DNA of 64,000 bases, from positions 1 to 64,000 of the forward strand of contig NZ_NTGE01000016.1 of NCBI RefSeq assembly GCF_002291145.1, read 5' to 3'. The DNA is from Streptomyces sp. SA15 (GTDB lineage Bacteria > Actinomycetota > Actinomycetes > Streptomycetales > Streptomycetaceae). The notes under the pieces were generated by a model that ran no database searches, was not told where the DNA came from, and worked only from the letters and a program-made list of their open reading frames with translations. Numbering within the stretch: the stretch's first letter is position 1; each line of letters starts with the position of its first letter. Of the stretch, positions 32,597-41,894 are shown piece after piece. Made by a program: the position numbers and the translations under genes.

Positions 32597-34294
32597 ATGC
32601 CCGACGACACCCAGGACGTCATTTCGGGTGGTCATCTCGTTGCCAAAGCGCTGAAGGCCGAGGGGGTCGACCGCATCTACACGCTGTGCGGCGGCCACAT
32701 CATCGACATCTACGACGGCTGCGTCGACGAGGGCATAGACGTCGTCGACGTCCGGCACGAGCAGGTCGCCGCCCACGCCGCCGACGGCTACGCGCGCATC
32801 ACCGGCAAGCCCGGCTGCGCGGTCGTCACCGCCGGTCCCGGTACGACCGACGCCGTCACCGGTGTCGCCAACGCCTTCCGCGCGGAGTCCCCGATGCTGC
32901 TGATCGGCGGCCAGGGGGCCCTCACCCAGCACAAGATGGGGTCACTCCAGGACCTGCCGCACGTCGACATGATGACTCCGATCACCAAGTTCGCGGCGGC
33001 CGTGCCGGACACGGCCCGGGCCGCGGACATGGTGTCGATGGCGTTCCGCGAGTGCTACCACGAAGCGCCCGGCCCCTCCTTCCTGGAGATCCCGCGCGAC
33101 GTCCTCGACGCCAAGGTGCCGGTGGAGAAGGCGCGCGTACCGAAGCCCGGCGCCTACCGCGCCTCCACCCGCACCGCCGGCGACCCCGAGGCGATCGAGA
33201 GACTCGCCGACCTGCTCGTGCACGCCGAGAAACCGGCCATTCTGCTGGGCAGTCAGGTGTGGACCACACGCGGCACCGAGGCGGCCATCGAGCTCGTACG
33301 GACCCTCAACATCCCCGCGTACATGAATGGCGCGGGACGCGGCACGCTGCCGCCCGGCGACCCGCACCACTTCCAGCTGTCGCGCCGGTACGCCTTCTCG
33401 AACGCCGACGTCATCGTGATCGTCGGGACGCCCTTCGACTTCCGCATGGGCTACGGCAAGCGGCTGTCGCCGGACGCTACCGTCGTGCAGATCGACCTCG
33501 ACTACCGGACCGTCGGCAAGAACCGCGACATCGACCTCGGGATCGTGGGCGACGCCGGGCTGGTGCTGAAGTCGGTGACCGAGGCGGCCTCCGGTCACGC
33601 TTTTAATGGATACAGCAACGGGGGCGCGTCGAAGCGCAAGGAATGGCTCGACGAGCTGCGCGCCGCCGAGCAGACGGCGATCGAGAAGCGGCTGCCGAGC
33701 CTGAAGTCGGACGCCTCGCCGATCCACCCGTACCGGCTGGTCAGCGAGATCAACGACTTCCTCACCGAGGACTCGATCTACATAGGAGACGGCGGCGACA
33801 TCGTCACCTTCTCCGGGCAGGTCGTACGGCCCAAGTCACCCGGGCACTGGATGGACCCGGGCCCACTGGGCACGCTCGGCGTCGGCGTCCCCTTCGTACT
33901 CGCGGCCAAGCAGGCGCGGCCCGACAAGGAAGTGGTGGCCCTCTTCGGCGACGGCGCCTTCTCCCTCACCGGCTGGGACTTCGAGACCCTCGTCCGCTAC
34001 GACCTCCCCTTCGTCGGCATCGTCGGCAACAACTCCTCCATGAACCAGATCCGTTACGGCCAGAAGGCCAAGTACGGCGAGGAACGCGAGCGCGTCGGCA
34101 ACACCCTCGGCGACGTCCACTACGACAAGTTCGCCCAGATGCTCGGCGGTTACGGCGAGGAGGTCCGCGACCCCGCCGACATCGGTCCCGCGCTCCGGCG
34201 CGCCCGTGAGTCGGGCAAGCCGTCGCTGATCAACGTCTGGGTCGACCCGGACGCGTACGCCCCCGGAACCATGAACCAGACCATGTACAAGTGA
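32597..34294 (+). CDS. Oxalyl-CoA decarboxylase-like ThDP enzyme
   Basis: The protein has 565 residues, matching oxalyl-CoA decarboxylases, with three ThDP-enzyme domains. The N-terminal domain has the activating Glu in [16 protein letters not shown], the central domain follows, and the C-terminal cofactor motif is [19 protein letters not shown] ending in NN. Many such proteins are loosely annotated as acetolactate synthase. Immediately downstream lie formyl-CoA:oxalate CoA-transferase and an oxalate/formate antiporter, which argues for conversion of oxalyl-CoA to formyl-CoA and CO2. The start is ATG at 32597; longer upstream frames run through the operator. It is the first gene of the plus-strand arm. 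Confidence 0.82.
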   Translation: MPDDTQDVISGGHLVAKALKAEGVDRIYTLCGGHIIDIYDGCVDEGIDVVDVRHEQVAAHAADGYARITGKPGCAVVTAGPGTTDAVTGVANAFRAESPMLLIGGQGALTQHKMGSLQDLPHVDMMTPITKFAAAVPDTARAADMVSMAFRECYHEAPGPSFLEIPRDVLDAKVPVEKARVPKPGAYRASTRTAGDPEAIERLADLLVHAEKPAILLGSQVWTTRGTEAAIELVRTLNIPAYMNGAGRGTLPPGDPHHFQLSRRYAFSNADVIVIVGTPFDFRMGYGKRLSPDATVVQIDLDYRTVGKNRDIDLGIVGDAGLVLKSVTEAASGHAFNGYSNGGASKRKEWLDELRAAEQTAIEKRLPSLKSDASPIHPYRLVSEINDFLTEDSIYIGDGGDIVTFSGQVVRPKSPGHWMDPGPLGTLGVGVPFVLAAKQARPDKEVVALFGDGAFSLTGWDFETLVRYDLPFVGIVGNNSSMNQIRYGQKAKYGEERERVGNTLGDVHYDKFAQMLGGYGEEVRDPADIGPALRRARESGKPSLINVWVDPDAYAPGTMNQTMYK

Positions 34295-34304
34295 GGTGAG
34301 CCCG

Positions 34305-35537
34305 GTGACCACCAAGGCACTCGAAGGCATCCGTGTCCTGGACATGACCCACGTCCAGTCCGGGCCCTCCGCGACCCAGCTCCTCGCCTGGCTCGGCGCG
34401 GACGTGGTCAAGCTGGAGGCGCCGACCGGTGACATCACGCGCAAGCAGTTGCGCGACCTCCCGGACGTCGACTCCCTCTACTTCACGATGCTCAACTGCA
34501 ACAAGCGGAGCATCACCCTCAACACCAAGACCGAGCGCGGCAAGGAGATCCTCACCGAGCTGATCCGGCGCTCGGACGTCATGGTCGAGAACTTCGGACC
34601 GGGCGCGGTCGACCGTATGGGCTTCACCTGGGACCGCATCCAGGAGATCAATCCGCGGATCGTGTATGCCTCCATCAAGGGGTTCGGCGACGGCCCGTAC
34701 ACCAACTTCAAGGCGTACGAGGTCGTCGCACAGGCCATGGGCGGGTCGATGTCGACCACCGGTTTCGAGGACGGGCCGCCGCTGGCGACGGGGGCCCAGA
34801 TCGGGGACTCGGGCACGGGTGTCCACGCCGTGGCGGGGATTCTCGCGGCGCTGTACCAGCGGGAGAACACCGGGCGCGGTCAGCGGGTCAATGTGGCCAT
34901 GCAGCACGCTGTGCTCAACCTCTGCCGGGTGAAGCTGCGCGACCAGCAGCGCCTGGCACACGGCCCGCTCGCTGAATATCCCAACGACGACTTCGGCGAC
35001 GAGGTTCCCAGGTCCGGAAACGCCTCCGGCGGCGGACAGCCCGGCTGGGCGGTCAAGTGCGCGCCGGGCGGACCGAACGACTACGTGTACGTCATCGTGC
35101 AGCCCGTCGGCTGGCAGCCGCTCAGCGAACTCATCGGCCGGCCCGAGTTGGCCGACGACGTCGAGTGGGCGACGCCGGAGGCCCGGCTGCCAAAGCTCAA
35201 CAAGATGTTCCAGCTGATCGAGGAGTGGTCCTCGACGCTCCCGAAATGGGACGTGCTGGAGAAACTCAACGCCCACAACATCCCCTGCGGGCCGATCCTG
35301 TCCACCAAGGAGATCATCGAGGACTCCTCGCTGGTCGCCAACGAGATGGTGGTCACCGTGCCGCACTCCGAGCGGGGCGAGTTCGTGACCGTGGGCAGCC
35401 CGCTGAAACTCTCCGACTCCCCCGTCGAGGTGAGCAGTTCACCGCTGCTCGGCGAGCACAACGAAGAGGTCTACATCGGCGAGCTGGGCCTCGGCGACGA
35501 GGAACTGCGCCTGCTCAAGTCGAACGGAGTGATCTGA
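34305..35537 (+). CDS. frc: Formyl-CoA:oxalate CoA-transferase (family III)
   Basis: About 410 residues of a family III (CaiB/BaiF) CoA-transferase. [29 protein letters not shown] is at the start, the catalytic Asp is in [10 protein letters not shown] near residue 165, and the Gly-rich loop [11 protein letters not shown] follows near 250, a feature of true formyl-CoA transferases. It moves CoA from formyl-CoA to oxalate, regenerating oxalyl-CoA for the decarboxylase encoded 10 bases upstream. GTG at 34305 was chosen for its GAGG spacing; an in-frame GTG at 34296 is also possible. Confidence 0.92.
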   Translation: MTTKALEGIRVLDMTHVQSGPSATQLLAWLGADVVKLEAPTGDITRKQLRDLPDVDSLYFTMLNCNKRSITLNTKTERGKEILTELIRRSDVMVENFGPGAVDRMGFTWDRIQEINPRIVYASIKGFGDGPYTNFKAYEVVAQAMGGSMSTTGFEDGPPLATGAQIGDSGTGVHAVAGILAALYQRENTGRGQRVNVAMQHAVLNLCRVKLRDQQRLAHGPLAEYPNDDFGDEVPRSGNASGGGQPGWAVKCAPGGPNDYVYVIVQPVGWQPLSELIGRPELADDVEWATPEARLPKLNKMFQLIEEWSSTLPKWDVLEKLNAHNIPCGPILSTKEIIEDSSLVANEMVVTVPHSERGEFVTVGSPLKLSDSPVEVSSSPLLGEHNEEVYIGELGLGDEELRLLKSNGVI

Positions 35538-35538
35538 C

Positions 35539-37686
35539 GTGATGGCCGAAGACCGCCTCCTGAGGGTGCGCACGCTCCTCGACTCCGTGCGGGCCGAGGG
35601 ACGCACGGCGCTGACCGCGCCCGAGGGCAAGGTGATCGCCGACGCGTACGGGATCGCCGTACCCGGGGAGGAACTGGCGACCGACGTCGACGAGGCCGTG
35701 GCGTACGCGGCGCGCTTAGGCGGGCCGGTCGTGATGAAGATCGTCTCGCCGGACATCCTGCACAAGACCGATGCCGGCGGTGTGATCGTCGGCGTCGAGG
35801 GCGCCACCGACGTACGGGCGGCGTTCCACAAGATCATCGACAACGCGCGCGCGTACAACCCGCAGGCCCGTATCGAGGGCATCCAGGTGCAGGAACTGCT
35901 GCCCCAGGGGCAGGAGGTCATCGTCGGCGCGGTGACCGACCCGACCTTCGGCAAGGTCGTGGCCTTCGGGCTCGGTGGTGTGCTCGTCGAAGTCCTCAAG
36001 GACGTCACCTTCCGGCTGGCTCCGGTCGACGCGGACGAGGCGCTGTCCATGCTGGACTCGATCCGGTCGGCGGAGATTCTGCACGGGGTGCGCGGCGCGC
36101 CGGCCGTGGACCGGTGGGCGATCGCCGAGCAGATCCGCCGGGTGTCCCAACTGGTCGCGGACTTCCCGGAGATCGCCGAGGTGGATCTGAATCCGGTGAT
36201 CGCCACGCCGGAGGGCGCGGTCGCCGCCGATATCCGGGTGATCGTCTCCGAGTCGCAGCCGGAATCCCGTCGGCGGTATACACGCGACGAAATCCTGACG
36301 ACCATGCGCCGGCTGATGCAGCCGACCTCGGTCGCCGTCATCGGTGCCTCCGACGAGCAGGGCAAGATCGGCAACTCGGTGATGCGCAATCTCATCGACG
36401 GCGGCTTCTCCGGGGAGATCCATCCGGTGAACCCCAAGGCCGATGACATTCTGGGCCGCAAGGCGTACAAGAATGTCACCGACGTTCCCGGTGAGGTGGA
36501 TGTGGCCCTCTTCGCGATCCCCGCCAAGTCCGTGGCCTCGGCCCTTCAGGAGGTGGGACGCAAGAACATCCCGAACGCCGTCCTGATCCCCTCCGGGTTC
36601 GCGGAGACCGGTGAACACGCGCTCCAGGCGGAGATCGTGGCCATCGCCGAACGGCACGGCGTCCGGCTGCTGGGGCCGAACATCTACGGCTACTACTCCA
36701 CGTGGCACGACCTGTGCGCCACGTTCTGCACGCCGTACGACGTCAAGGGCGGGGTCGCGCTGACCTCGCAGTCCGGTGGCATCGGGATGGCCATCCTGGG
36801 CTTCGCGCGGACCACGAAGACGGGCGTGTCGGCGATCGTCGGCCTCGGCAACAAGTCGGACCTGGACGAGGACGACCTGCTGACCTGGTTCGGCGAGGAC
36901 CCGCACACCGAGTGCATCGCGATGCACCTGGAGGACCTCAAGGACGGGCGCGCCTTCGTCGAGGCCGCGCGGGCGACCGTACCGAAGAAGCCGGTCGTCG
37001 TCCTCAAGGCGGGGCGTACGGCGGCGGGCGCGAAGGCCGCCGGCTCGCACACCGGCGCTCTCGCCGGGGACGACGCCGTGTACGACGACATCCTGAGGCA
37101 GGCCGGAGTCATCCGGGCTCCCGGTCTGAACGAGATGCTGGAGTACGCGCGCGCGTTGCCGGTACTTCCCACTCCCCAGGGCGACAACGTCGTGATCATC
37201 ACCGGGGCCGGCGGCAGCGGTGTGCTGCTGTCCGACGCGGTGACCGACAACGGCCTCACCCTGATGGAGATCCCGCCGGACCTGGACGCGTCCTTCAGGG
37301 AGTTCATCCCGCCCTTCGGGGCCGCGGGCAACCCGGTGGACATCACCGGGGGCGAGCCGCCGTCGACGTACGAGGCGACGATCCGGCTCGGTCTCGAGGA
37401 TCCGCGCATTCACGCGCTCGTCCTCGGCTACTGGCACACCATCGTCACTCCCCCGATGGTCTTCGCGGAGCTCACCGCGCGCGTGGTGGCCGAGTTCCGG
37501 GAGCGCGGAATCGAAAAGCCGGTGGTGGCGTCGCTGGCGGGCGACGTGGAGGTCGAGGAGGCCTGCCAGTACCTGTACGAGCGAGGTGTCGTGGCGTACC
37601 CGTACACGACCGAGAAGCCGGTGGCCGTGCTCGGCGCGAAGTACCGCTGGGCGCGGGCGGCAGGACTCCTGGGGGGCGGTTCATGA
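35539..37686 (+). CDS. ADP-forming acyl-CoA synthetase (acetate-CoA ligase, ADP-forming type)
   Basis: A 715-residue fused protein. The ATP-grasp beta-like domain comes first (residues about 1-235, with VVMKIVSPDILHKTDAGGV). The CoA-binding domain starts near TSVAVIGASDEQGKIGNS at 257. The ligase domain contains the His in AGSHTGALAGDDAVYDD near 510. Such enzymes make acyl-CoA from acid, ATP and CoA or run in reverse to make ATP. In this locus it could prime the cycle by activating oxalate or formate, or harvest energy from formyl-CoA. GTG at 35539 directly precedes an in-frame ATG at 35542; either may be used. It lies 1 base after the frc stop and is in the same transcript. Confidence 0.88.
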   Translation: MMAEDRLLRVRTLLDSVRAEGRTALTAPEGKVIADAYGIAVPGEELATDVDEAVAYAARLGGPVVMKIVSPDILHKTDAGGVIVGVEGATDVRAAFHKIIDNARAYNPQARIEGIQVQELLPQGQEVIVGAVTDPTFGKVVAFGLGGVLVEVLKDVTFRLAPVDADEALSMLDSIRSAEILHGVRGAPAVDRWAIAEQIRRVSQLVADFPEIAEVDLNPVIATPEGAVAADIRVIVSESQPESRRRYTRDEILTTMRRLMQPTSVAVIGASDEQGKIGNSVMRNLIDGGFSGEIHPVNPKADDILGRKAYKNVTDVPGEVDVALFAIPAKSVASALQEVGRKNIPNAVLIPSGFAETGEHALQAEIVAIAERHGVRLLGPNIYGYYSTWHDLCATFCTPYDVKGGVALTSQSGGIGMAILGFARTTKTGVSAIVGLGNKSDLDEDDLLTWFGEDPHTECIAMHLEDLKDGRAFVEAARATVPKKPVVVLKAGRTAAGAKAAGSHTGALAGDDAVYDDILRQAGVIRAPGLNEMLEYARALPVLPTPQGDNVVIITGAGGSGVLLSDAVTDNGLTLMEIPPDLDASFREFIPPFGAAGNPVDITGGEPPSTYEATIRLGLEDPRIHALVLGYWHTIVTPPMVFAELTARVVAEFRERGIEKPVVASLAGDVEVEEACQYLYERGVVAYPYTTEKPVAVLGAKYRWARAAGLLGGGS

Positions 37687-37806
37687 GGTGAGTGGACACG
37701 GGGTCGGCGACGGTGCGCGTCGCCGGCCCCGGGACCCGTGCGCACACGAAAGGCATTGGACAGGGGGCGCTGGCCAGAACTTTCGACGCAAGGGGTGCAA
37801 CACGAC

Positions 37807-39195
37807 ATGACAACGACCGACCTGCCGACCTCGGTTCCCTACCGCGAGGTGACCGACGCGAACGGCCGCGTCTACCGTCTCGGTGAGACCGACATCGACA
37901 TCATGGGCCGCAAACGCAAGTGGATGGTCATCCTGCCATGGGTCGGCATGATGGGCATCAGCTCGGCCGAGTACGCGTTCGCGTCCGCCGAGGACACTCT
38001 GCACACAGCGCACCACTGGAACAGCGGGCACATCTTCTGGATGCTGGGCGTCTGGGTCTTCTTCCAGGCGGCGGTGGCCTTCCCCGCGGGCAAGCTGCGG
38101 GAGAGCGGCAAACTTCCCGCCCGCTGGGCGATGATGTTCGGCGCGCTCGGCACACTGCTGGGATATCTCTCCCTCGCGTTCGCACCGCATGTGATCGTCG
38201 CCTACATCGGCTTCGGCATGTTCAGCGGCATGGGCGCGGGCATGGTCTACGCGACCTGCGTGAACATGGTCGCCAAGTGGTATCCGGAGCGCAAGGGCGG
38301 CAAGACGGGCTTCGTGAACGGCGGTTTCGCCTACGGCTCCGTGCCGTTCGTGTTCCTGTTCACCGGCTACATGGACCTCACCAACTTCCGCTGGGTGCTG
38401 GTCTGTGTGGGTCTGTTCCTCGCCGCGGTCGTGGCGGTGGCGGGCTACTTCTTCCGTGACCCGCCGAAGAACTGGTGGCCGGCCGACATCGACCCGCTGA
38501 AGAAGCCCGACGACGCGCGTGCCCGGCGCGCACTGGAGAAGAACCCGCCGGCCGTGCACCAGTACACCCCCAAGGAGGCATGGAAGACCGGCCGCGTGGG
38601 TCTGATGTGGTTCTGTCTGCTGTGCACCTCGGGCGTGAACATCTTCGGTATCGCCTTCCAGGTGCCCTTCGGCGACGAGGCGGGCTTCGCGGGCGGCATC
38701 GTGGCCACCGCCATGTCCCTGAAGGCGATCGTGAACGGCACGGGCCGCGGGGTCATCGGCTGGCTGTCCGACCGGTACGGCCGCAAGCAGTGCCTGATCT
38801 TCGTCTGTATCGTCCTCGGGCTGTCGCAGTACGGCATTCTGTTCTCCGGGAACATCGGGAACCTTCCGCTGTTCCTGCTGTTCTCGTCGATCTCCGGCTT
38901 CGGCGGCGGCGCCATCTTCCCCATGTTCGCCGCGATGACCGCCGACTACTTCGGTGAGAACAACAACGCCTCCAACTACGGCCTGGTGTACTCGTCCAAG
39001 CTGGTCTCCGGCCTGCTCGGCTCCGGGATGGGCGCCGTGGTGGTGAGCGCCTGGGACTACGCAGGCGCATTCGTCCTGGCCGGTTCGATCTCCCTCTTCG
39101 CGGGCTTCATGGCCCTGTTCCTGCACCCGCCCGGACGCCCCAAGGCCAAGCGCATCGTGCCCAACCCGCACCCGCTCGGTGAGGAGATGACATGA
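37807..39195 (+). CDS. OFA-family oxalate/formate antiporter (MFS)
   Basis: A 462-residue MFS membrane protein with about 12 hydrophobic segments, starting WMVILPWVGMMGISSAEYAF. The loop AKWYPERKGGKTGFVNGG and the second-half loop GWLSDRYGRKQCLIF are MFS signatures, and the central cytosolic loop is charged. OFA transporters exchange extracellular oxalate for intracellular formate. It closes the plus-strand oxalate arm, 120 bases after the acyl-CoA synthetase. Unlike the second OFA gene at 62490, no short one-helix partner peptide follows it: the 33-codon frame overlapping its stop (39192-39293) is Arg/Cys-rich and not hydrophobic. A long hairpin terminator follows. Confidence 0.9.
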   Translation: MTTTDLPTSVPYREVTDANGRVYRLGETDIDIMGRKRKWMVILPWVGMMGISSAEYAFASAEDTLHTAHHWNSGHIFWMLGVWVFFQAAVAFPAGKLRESGKLPARWAMMFGALGTLLGYLSLAFAPHVIVAYIGFGMFSGMGAGMVYATCVNMVAKWYPERKGGKTGFVNGGFAYGSVPFVFLFTGYMDLTNFRWVLVCVGLFLAAVVAVAGYFFRDPPKNWWPADIDPLKKPDDARARRALEKNPPAVHQYTPKEAWKTGRVGLMWFCLLCTSGVNIFGIAFQVPFGDEAGFAGGIVATAMSLKAIVNGTGRGVIGWLSDRYGRKQCLIFVCIVLGLSQYGILFSGNIGNLPLFLLFSSISGFGGGAIFPMFAAMTADYFGENNNASNYGLVYSSKLVSGLLGSGMGAVVVSAWDYAGAFVLAGSISLFAGFMALFLHPPGRPKAKRIVPNPHPLGEEMT

Positions 39196-39301
39196 CGGCC
39201 GGCCCCGTCGCTCGGCAGCGGCCGCATTCGCGCTGCTGCTGCGGCAGCCGTCGCGGGGCGCGACGCGTACTCCTCGACCGGACCGCGGGTTGACGTGTCG
39301 C

Positions 39302-39349
39302 ACACGTGAGGAGGCCCTCCCCCGGAGCGGGGAGGGCCTCCTCACGTGT
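39302..39349. terminator. Strong bidirectional hairpin terminator
   Basis: A perfect 21-base-pair stem (arm ACACGTGAGGAGGCCCTCCC plus one C, mirrored at 39329-39349) closes a 6-base loop. It lies exactly between the convergent OFA gene and the secreted isomerase-like gene, so it can end both transcripts. Confidence 0.92.
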
Positions 39350-39358
39350 CTACGGCTG

Positions 39359-40420
39359 TCAGCACTTCTCGCGCAGCGAGTGCAGATGCGCACTCGAACG
39401 CCGTGCGAACGTGAAGGACTCGGTCGGATTGTCGTGCTCCGCCTGCCAGTGGTGGGCGAATCGCTGGCCGCGCAGCCGGGTCACGGCGGAGATGAACCGC
39501 TGGTAGTCGATGTCGCCGTCGCCGACGTCGACCATGCGGTATCCGTACTGGTTCGCCGGGTCGCTCACCCCGTCCTTGACGTGGAAGAGCGGGTAGCGGT
39601 CGGGCTGCTTCAGGACGTAGTCCAGGGGTTCGAAGGGTGCGGGCGTGCCGTCGGGCCGCTTGGAGAAGCGGAACTGTCCGGAGTACGCCCAGTAGATGTC
39701 CATCTCCAGGTACACGAGGTCGGGGTCGGTCTCGGCGAGGAGGACGTCGTAGAGACGGACCTTGGGGTTGTCGGTGGCGAAGGAGAACTCCTCGGAGTGG
39801 TTGTGCTGGTAGAACTTCATGCCGCGTGCCCTGGCCGCCGCGCCGTAAGTGTTGAAGTCCTCGGCCGCGCGCTTCCACGCGTCGACGGTGGAGCCGTAGC
39901 GGAACGGGCCGGAGGCGGTGCCGATGTGCTTCAGGCCGAGCGCCTGGGCGTCGTCCAGGACCTTGGTGAGGTTCTGGGCGAAGGTGTAGGCGTTCGGGTC
40001 GCTCGAGTAGTAGCCGACGTGGCTGCCGATCGGGTTCAGGCCGTGGTTCCTGGCCAGCCGCTTGAGCTGGGCGAGAGTGATCGGGCCCGCCGCTCCCTGC
40101 GTGTATCCGGCGAACTCGACCTCGTCGTAGCCGTACTTCTCGAGTTCGGCGAAGACGGGGGCGAAGCCCAGCGTGGAGACCTTGTCGCGCAGGCTGTACA
40201 GCTGGATGCCGAGCCGGCCGGGAGGCAGGACGGGACGGCCCCGGCCCGCGGCGGAGGTTTCTGTGGCGGTGGCTGCCGTGGCGGGGGACGCGGCGGCGCC
40301 GAGCAGCGCGGCGGCGGTGGCGCCGGCGGCGACGCCGAGCATGCCTCGTCTGCTGAGGCGGTGGGCCAGTTCGGGGTCGTGCGCCTTGCTCGTTCGGGCC
40401 GTGCGAGGTGTGCGGCTCAT
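39359..40420 (-). CDS. Tat-exported sugar phosphate isomerase/epimerase-like protein
   Basis: The 353-residue protein starts with a twin-arginine signal (LSRRGMLGVAAGATAAALLG, cleavage near residue 47 after AxA) and then an AP-endonuclease-2-type TIM barrel: LGIQLYSLRD, YDEVEFAGY, GLNPIGSHVGY, KFYQHNHSEEF, YLEMDIYWAY and PLFHVKDG. The Glu/His/Asp metal ligands of the xylose-isomerase-like fold are present. It probably acts on a sugar or cyclitol outside the membrane. The start at 40420 has a GGAGGA ribosome site. A 58-base gap separates it from the upstream ebo-type operon, so it may have its own transcript or read-through expression. Confidence 0.88.
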   Translation of the reverse strand: MSRTPRTARTSKAHDPELAHRLSRRGMLGVAAGATAAALLGAAASPATAATATETSAAGRGRPVLPPGRLGIQLYSLRDKVSTLGFAPVFAELEKYGYDEVEFAGYTQGAAGPITLAQLKRLARNHGLNPIGSHVGYYSSDPNAYTFAQNLTKVLDDAQALGLKHIGTASGPFRYGSTVDAWKRAAEDFNTYGAAARARGMKFYQHNHSEEFSFATDNPKVRLYDVLLAETDPDLVYLEMDIYWAYSGQFRFSKRPDGTPAPFEPLDYVLKQPDRYPLFHVKDGVSDPANQYGYRMVDVGDGDIDYQRFISAVTRLRGQRFAHHWQAEHDNPTESFTFARRSSAHLHSLREKC

Positions 40421-40478
40421 CTGGAACTCCTCCAGGTCACGGGGCGTTGTCAGTGGTGAGTGCTTCACTTGTGACCAG

Positions 40479-41894
40479 TCAGGAAAGACCGGCCAGTTGG
40501 AGCAGTAGTGCTTTCACGTCGGTGGCCGCGACGCGGTCGCCGACAGCGCGGGGGGTGGAGCAGATGAGGAGCGGACCGTCGTCGCTCGTGGGAAGGCGGC
40601 CGTGGCTGCCGCGAATAGGTGAGGGATCCAGGGGCACGACCGCCATGCGGTAGCGCATGCCGAGCTTCTTGCGCGCCAGCGCCGTGGCCGCCTTGACCTT
40701 GACGTAGGGGTCGAGCGGGTCCATGAACAGTTCGACCGGGTCGTAGCCGGGTTTGCGGTGGATGTCGACGAGCCGCGCGAAGTCGGGCGCGCGGGCGTCG
40801 TCGAGCCAGTAGTAGTACGTGAACCAGGCGTCAGGCTCCGCTACGGCGACGAGTTCGCCCGAGCGCGGATGGTCGAGGTGGTGGACCTTCTTGCCCTCGT
40901 CGTCGAGGAGTTGCTCGATGCCGGGCATGCCGTCGAGGACGGCCCGGACCGCGTCGAGGTCTTCTGGCCGGCGGACGTAGACGTGGGCGATCTGGTGGTC
41001 GGCGACGGCGAAGGCGCGGGAGGCCATCGGGTCGAGGTACTCCATGCCGTCCTGCGTGTGCACCTCCAGCAGCCCGGCGCGGCGCAGGGCGCGGTTGATG
41101 TCGACGGGACGCTCCGCGCGGGTGATGCCGTACTCGGACAGGGCGACGACCGTACGGCCCTCGGCTCGCGCGTCGTCCAGGAGCGGGGCCAGGGCTGCGT
41201 CCAGGTCGGCGGCCGCTTTCAGGGAGCGCGGGTCGTCGGGCCCGTGCCGTTGCAGGTCGTAGTCGAGGTGAGGGAGGTAGCAGAGCGTCAGGTCGGGGTG
41301 CCGGGTGCGCGTGATGTGCCGGGTGGCGTCGATGATCCAGCGACTGGAGACCAGGTCCGCGCCGGGTCCCCAGAAGTGGAAGAGGGGGAAGGTGCCGAGT
41401 TTGTCGGTGAGTTCGTCGTGCAGGGTGGCGGGGCGTGTGTAGCAGTCGGGTTCTTTGCGGCCGTCGGCGTAGTAGATCGGACGGGGGGTGACGGTGATGT
41501 CGGTGTCGGCGCCCATGGCGTACCACCAGCAGATGTTGGCGACCGTGTAGCCGGGGTGCGCGCGGCGGGCGGCGTCCCAGAGTTTGTCGCCGGTGACCAG
41601 GCCGTTGTGCTGACGCCACAGGAGTACGTCGCCGAGTTCGCGGAAGTACCAGCCGTTGCCGACGATGCCGTGCTCCGACGGGTGGGTGCCGGTCAGGAAG
41701 GTGGACTGGGCGGCGCACGTGACGGCGGGCAGGACGGCGCCGAGCGGCGCACGGGAACCGGACTGCGCGAGGGCCTTGAGGTGCGGCATGTGGTGGAGAA
41801 GACGGGGGGTGAGGCCGACGACGTCGAGGACGAGGAGCGGGGTCGGGCCCGGGGCGGTCCGGTGGGTGCTCATGGCTGTTGGGCGGGTGCTCAT
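40479..41894 (-). CDS. Alkaline phosphatase-superfamily phosphodiesterase/pyrophosphatase of the ebo-type operon
   Basis: A 471-residue protein of the type I phosphodiesterase/nucleotide pyrophosphatase fold: LLVLDVVGLTPRLL with the first metal Asp, then AVTCAAQSTFLTGTHPSEHG with the Thr nucleophile position and HG motif. YLPHLDYDLQRHG and ALSEYGI hold further metal ligands, followed by DHQIAHVYV. No signal peptide is visible. It is the last gene of a run of seven overlapping genes; its ATG overlaps the eboE stop (ATGA). A phospho- or pyrophospho-bond hydrolysis on the operon's metabolite is inferred. A second in-frame ATG lies 7 codons later. Confidence 0.87.
   Translation of the reverse strand: MSTRPTAMSTHRTAPGPTPLLVLDVVGLTPRLLHHMPHLKALAQSGSRAPLGAVLPAVTCAAQSTFLTGTHPSEHGIVGNGWYFRELGDVLLWRQHNGLVTGDKLWDAARRAHPGYTVANICWWYAMGADTDITVTPRPIYYADGRKEPDCYTRPATLHDELTDKLGTFPLFHFWGPGADLVSSRWIIDATRHITRTRHPDLTLCYLPHLDYDLQRHGPDDPRSLKAAADLDAALAPLLDDARAEGRTVVALSEYGITRAERPVDINRALRRAGLLEVHTQDGMEYLDPMASRAFAVADHQIAHVYVRRPEDLDAVRAVLDGMPGIEQLLDDEGKKVHHLDHPRSGELVAVAEPDAWFTYYYWLDDARAPDFARLVDIHRKPGYDPVELFMDPLDPYVKVKAATALARKKLGMRYRMAVVPLDPSPIRGSHGRLPTSDDGPLLICSTPRAVGDRVAATDVKALLLQLAGLS

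Noticed and set aside
32597..34294. Acetolactate synthase
   Set aside because: The ThDP fold is shared, but adjacency to formyl-CoA transferase and an oxalate/formate antiporter and the 565-residue length favour oxalyl-CoA decarboxylase.
39192..39293. 33-codon frame overlapping the OFA stop as a transporter small subunit
   Set aside because: The peptide is Arg- and Cys-rich with no hydrophobic helix, unlike the true small subunit at 62387.
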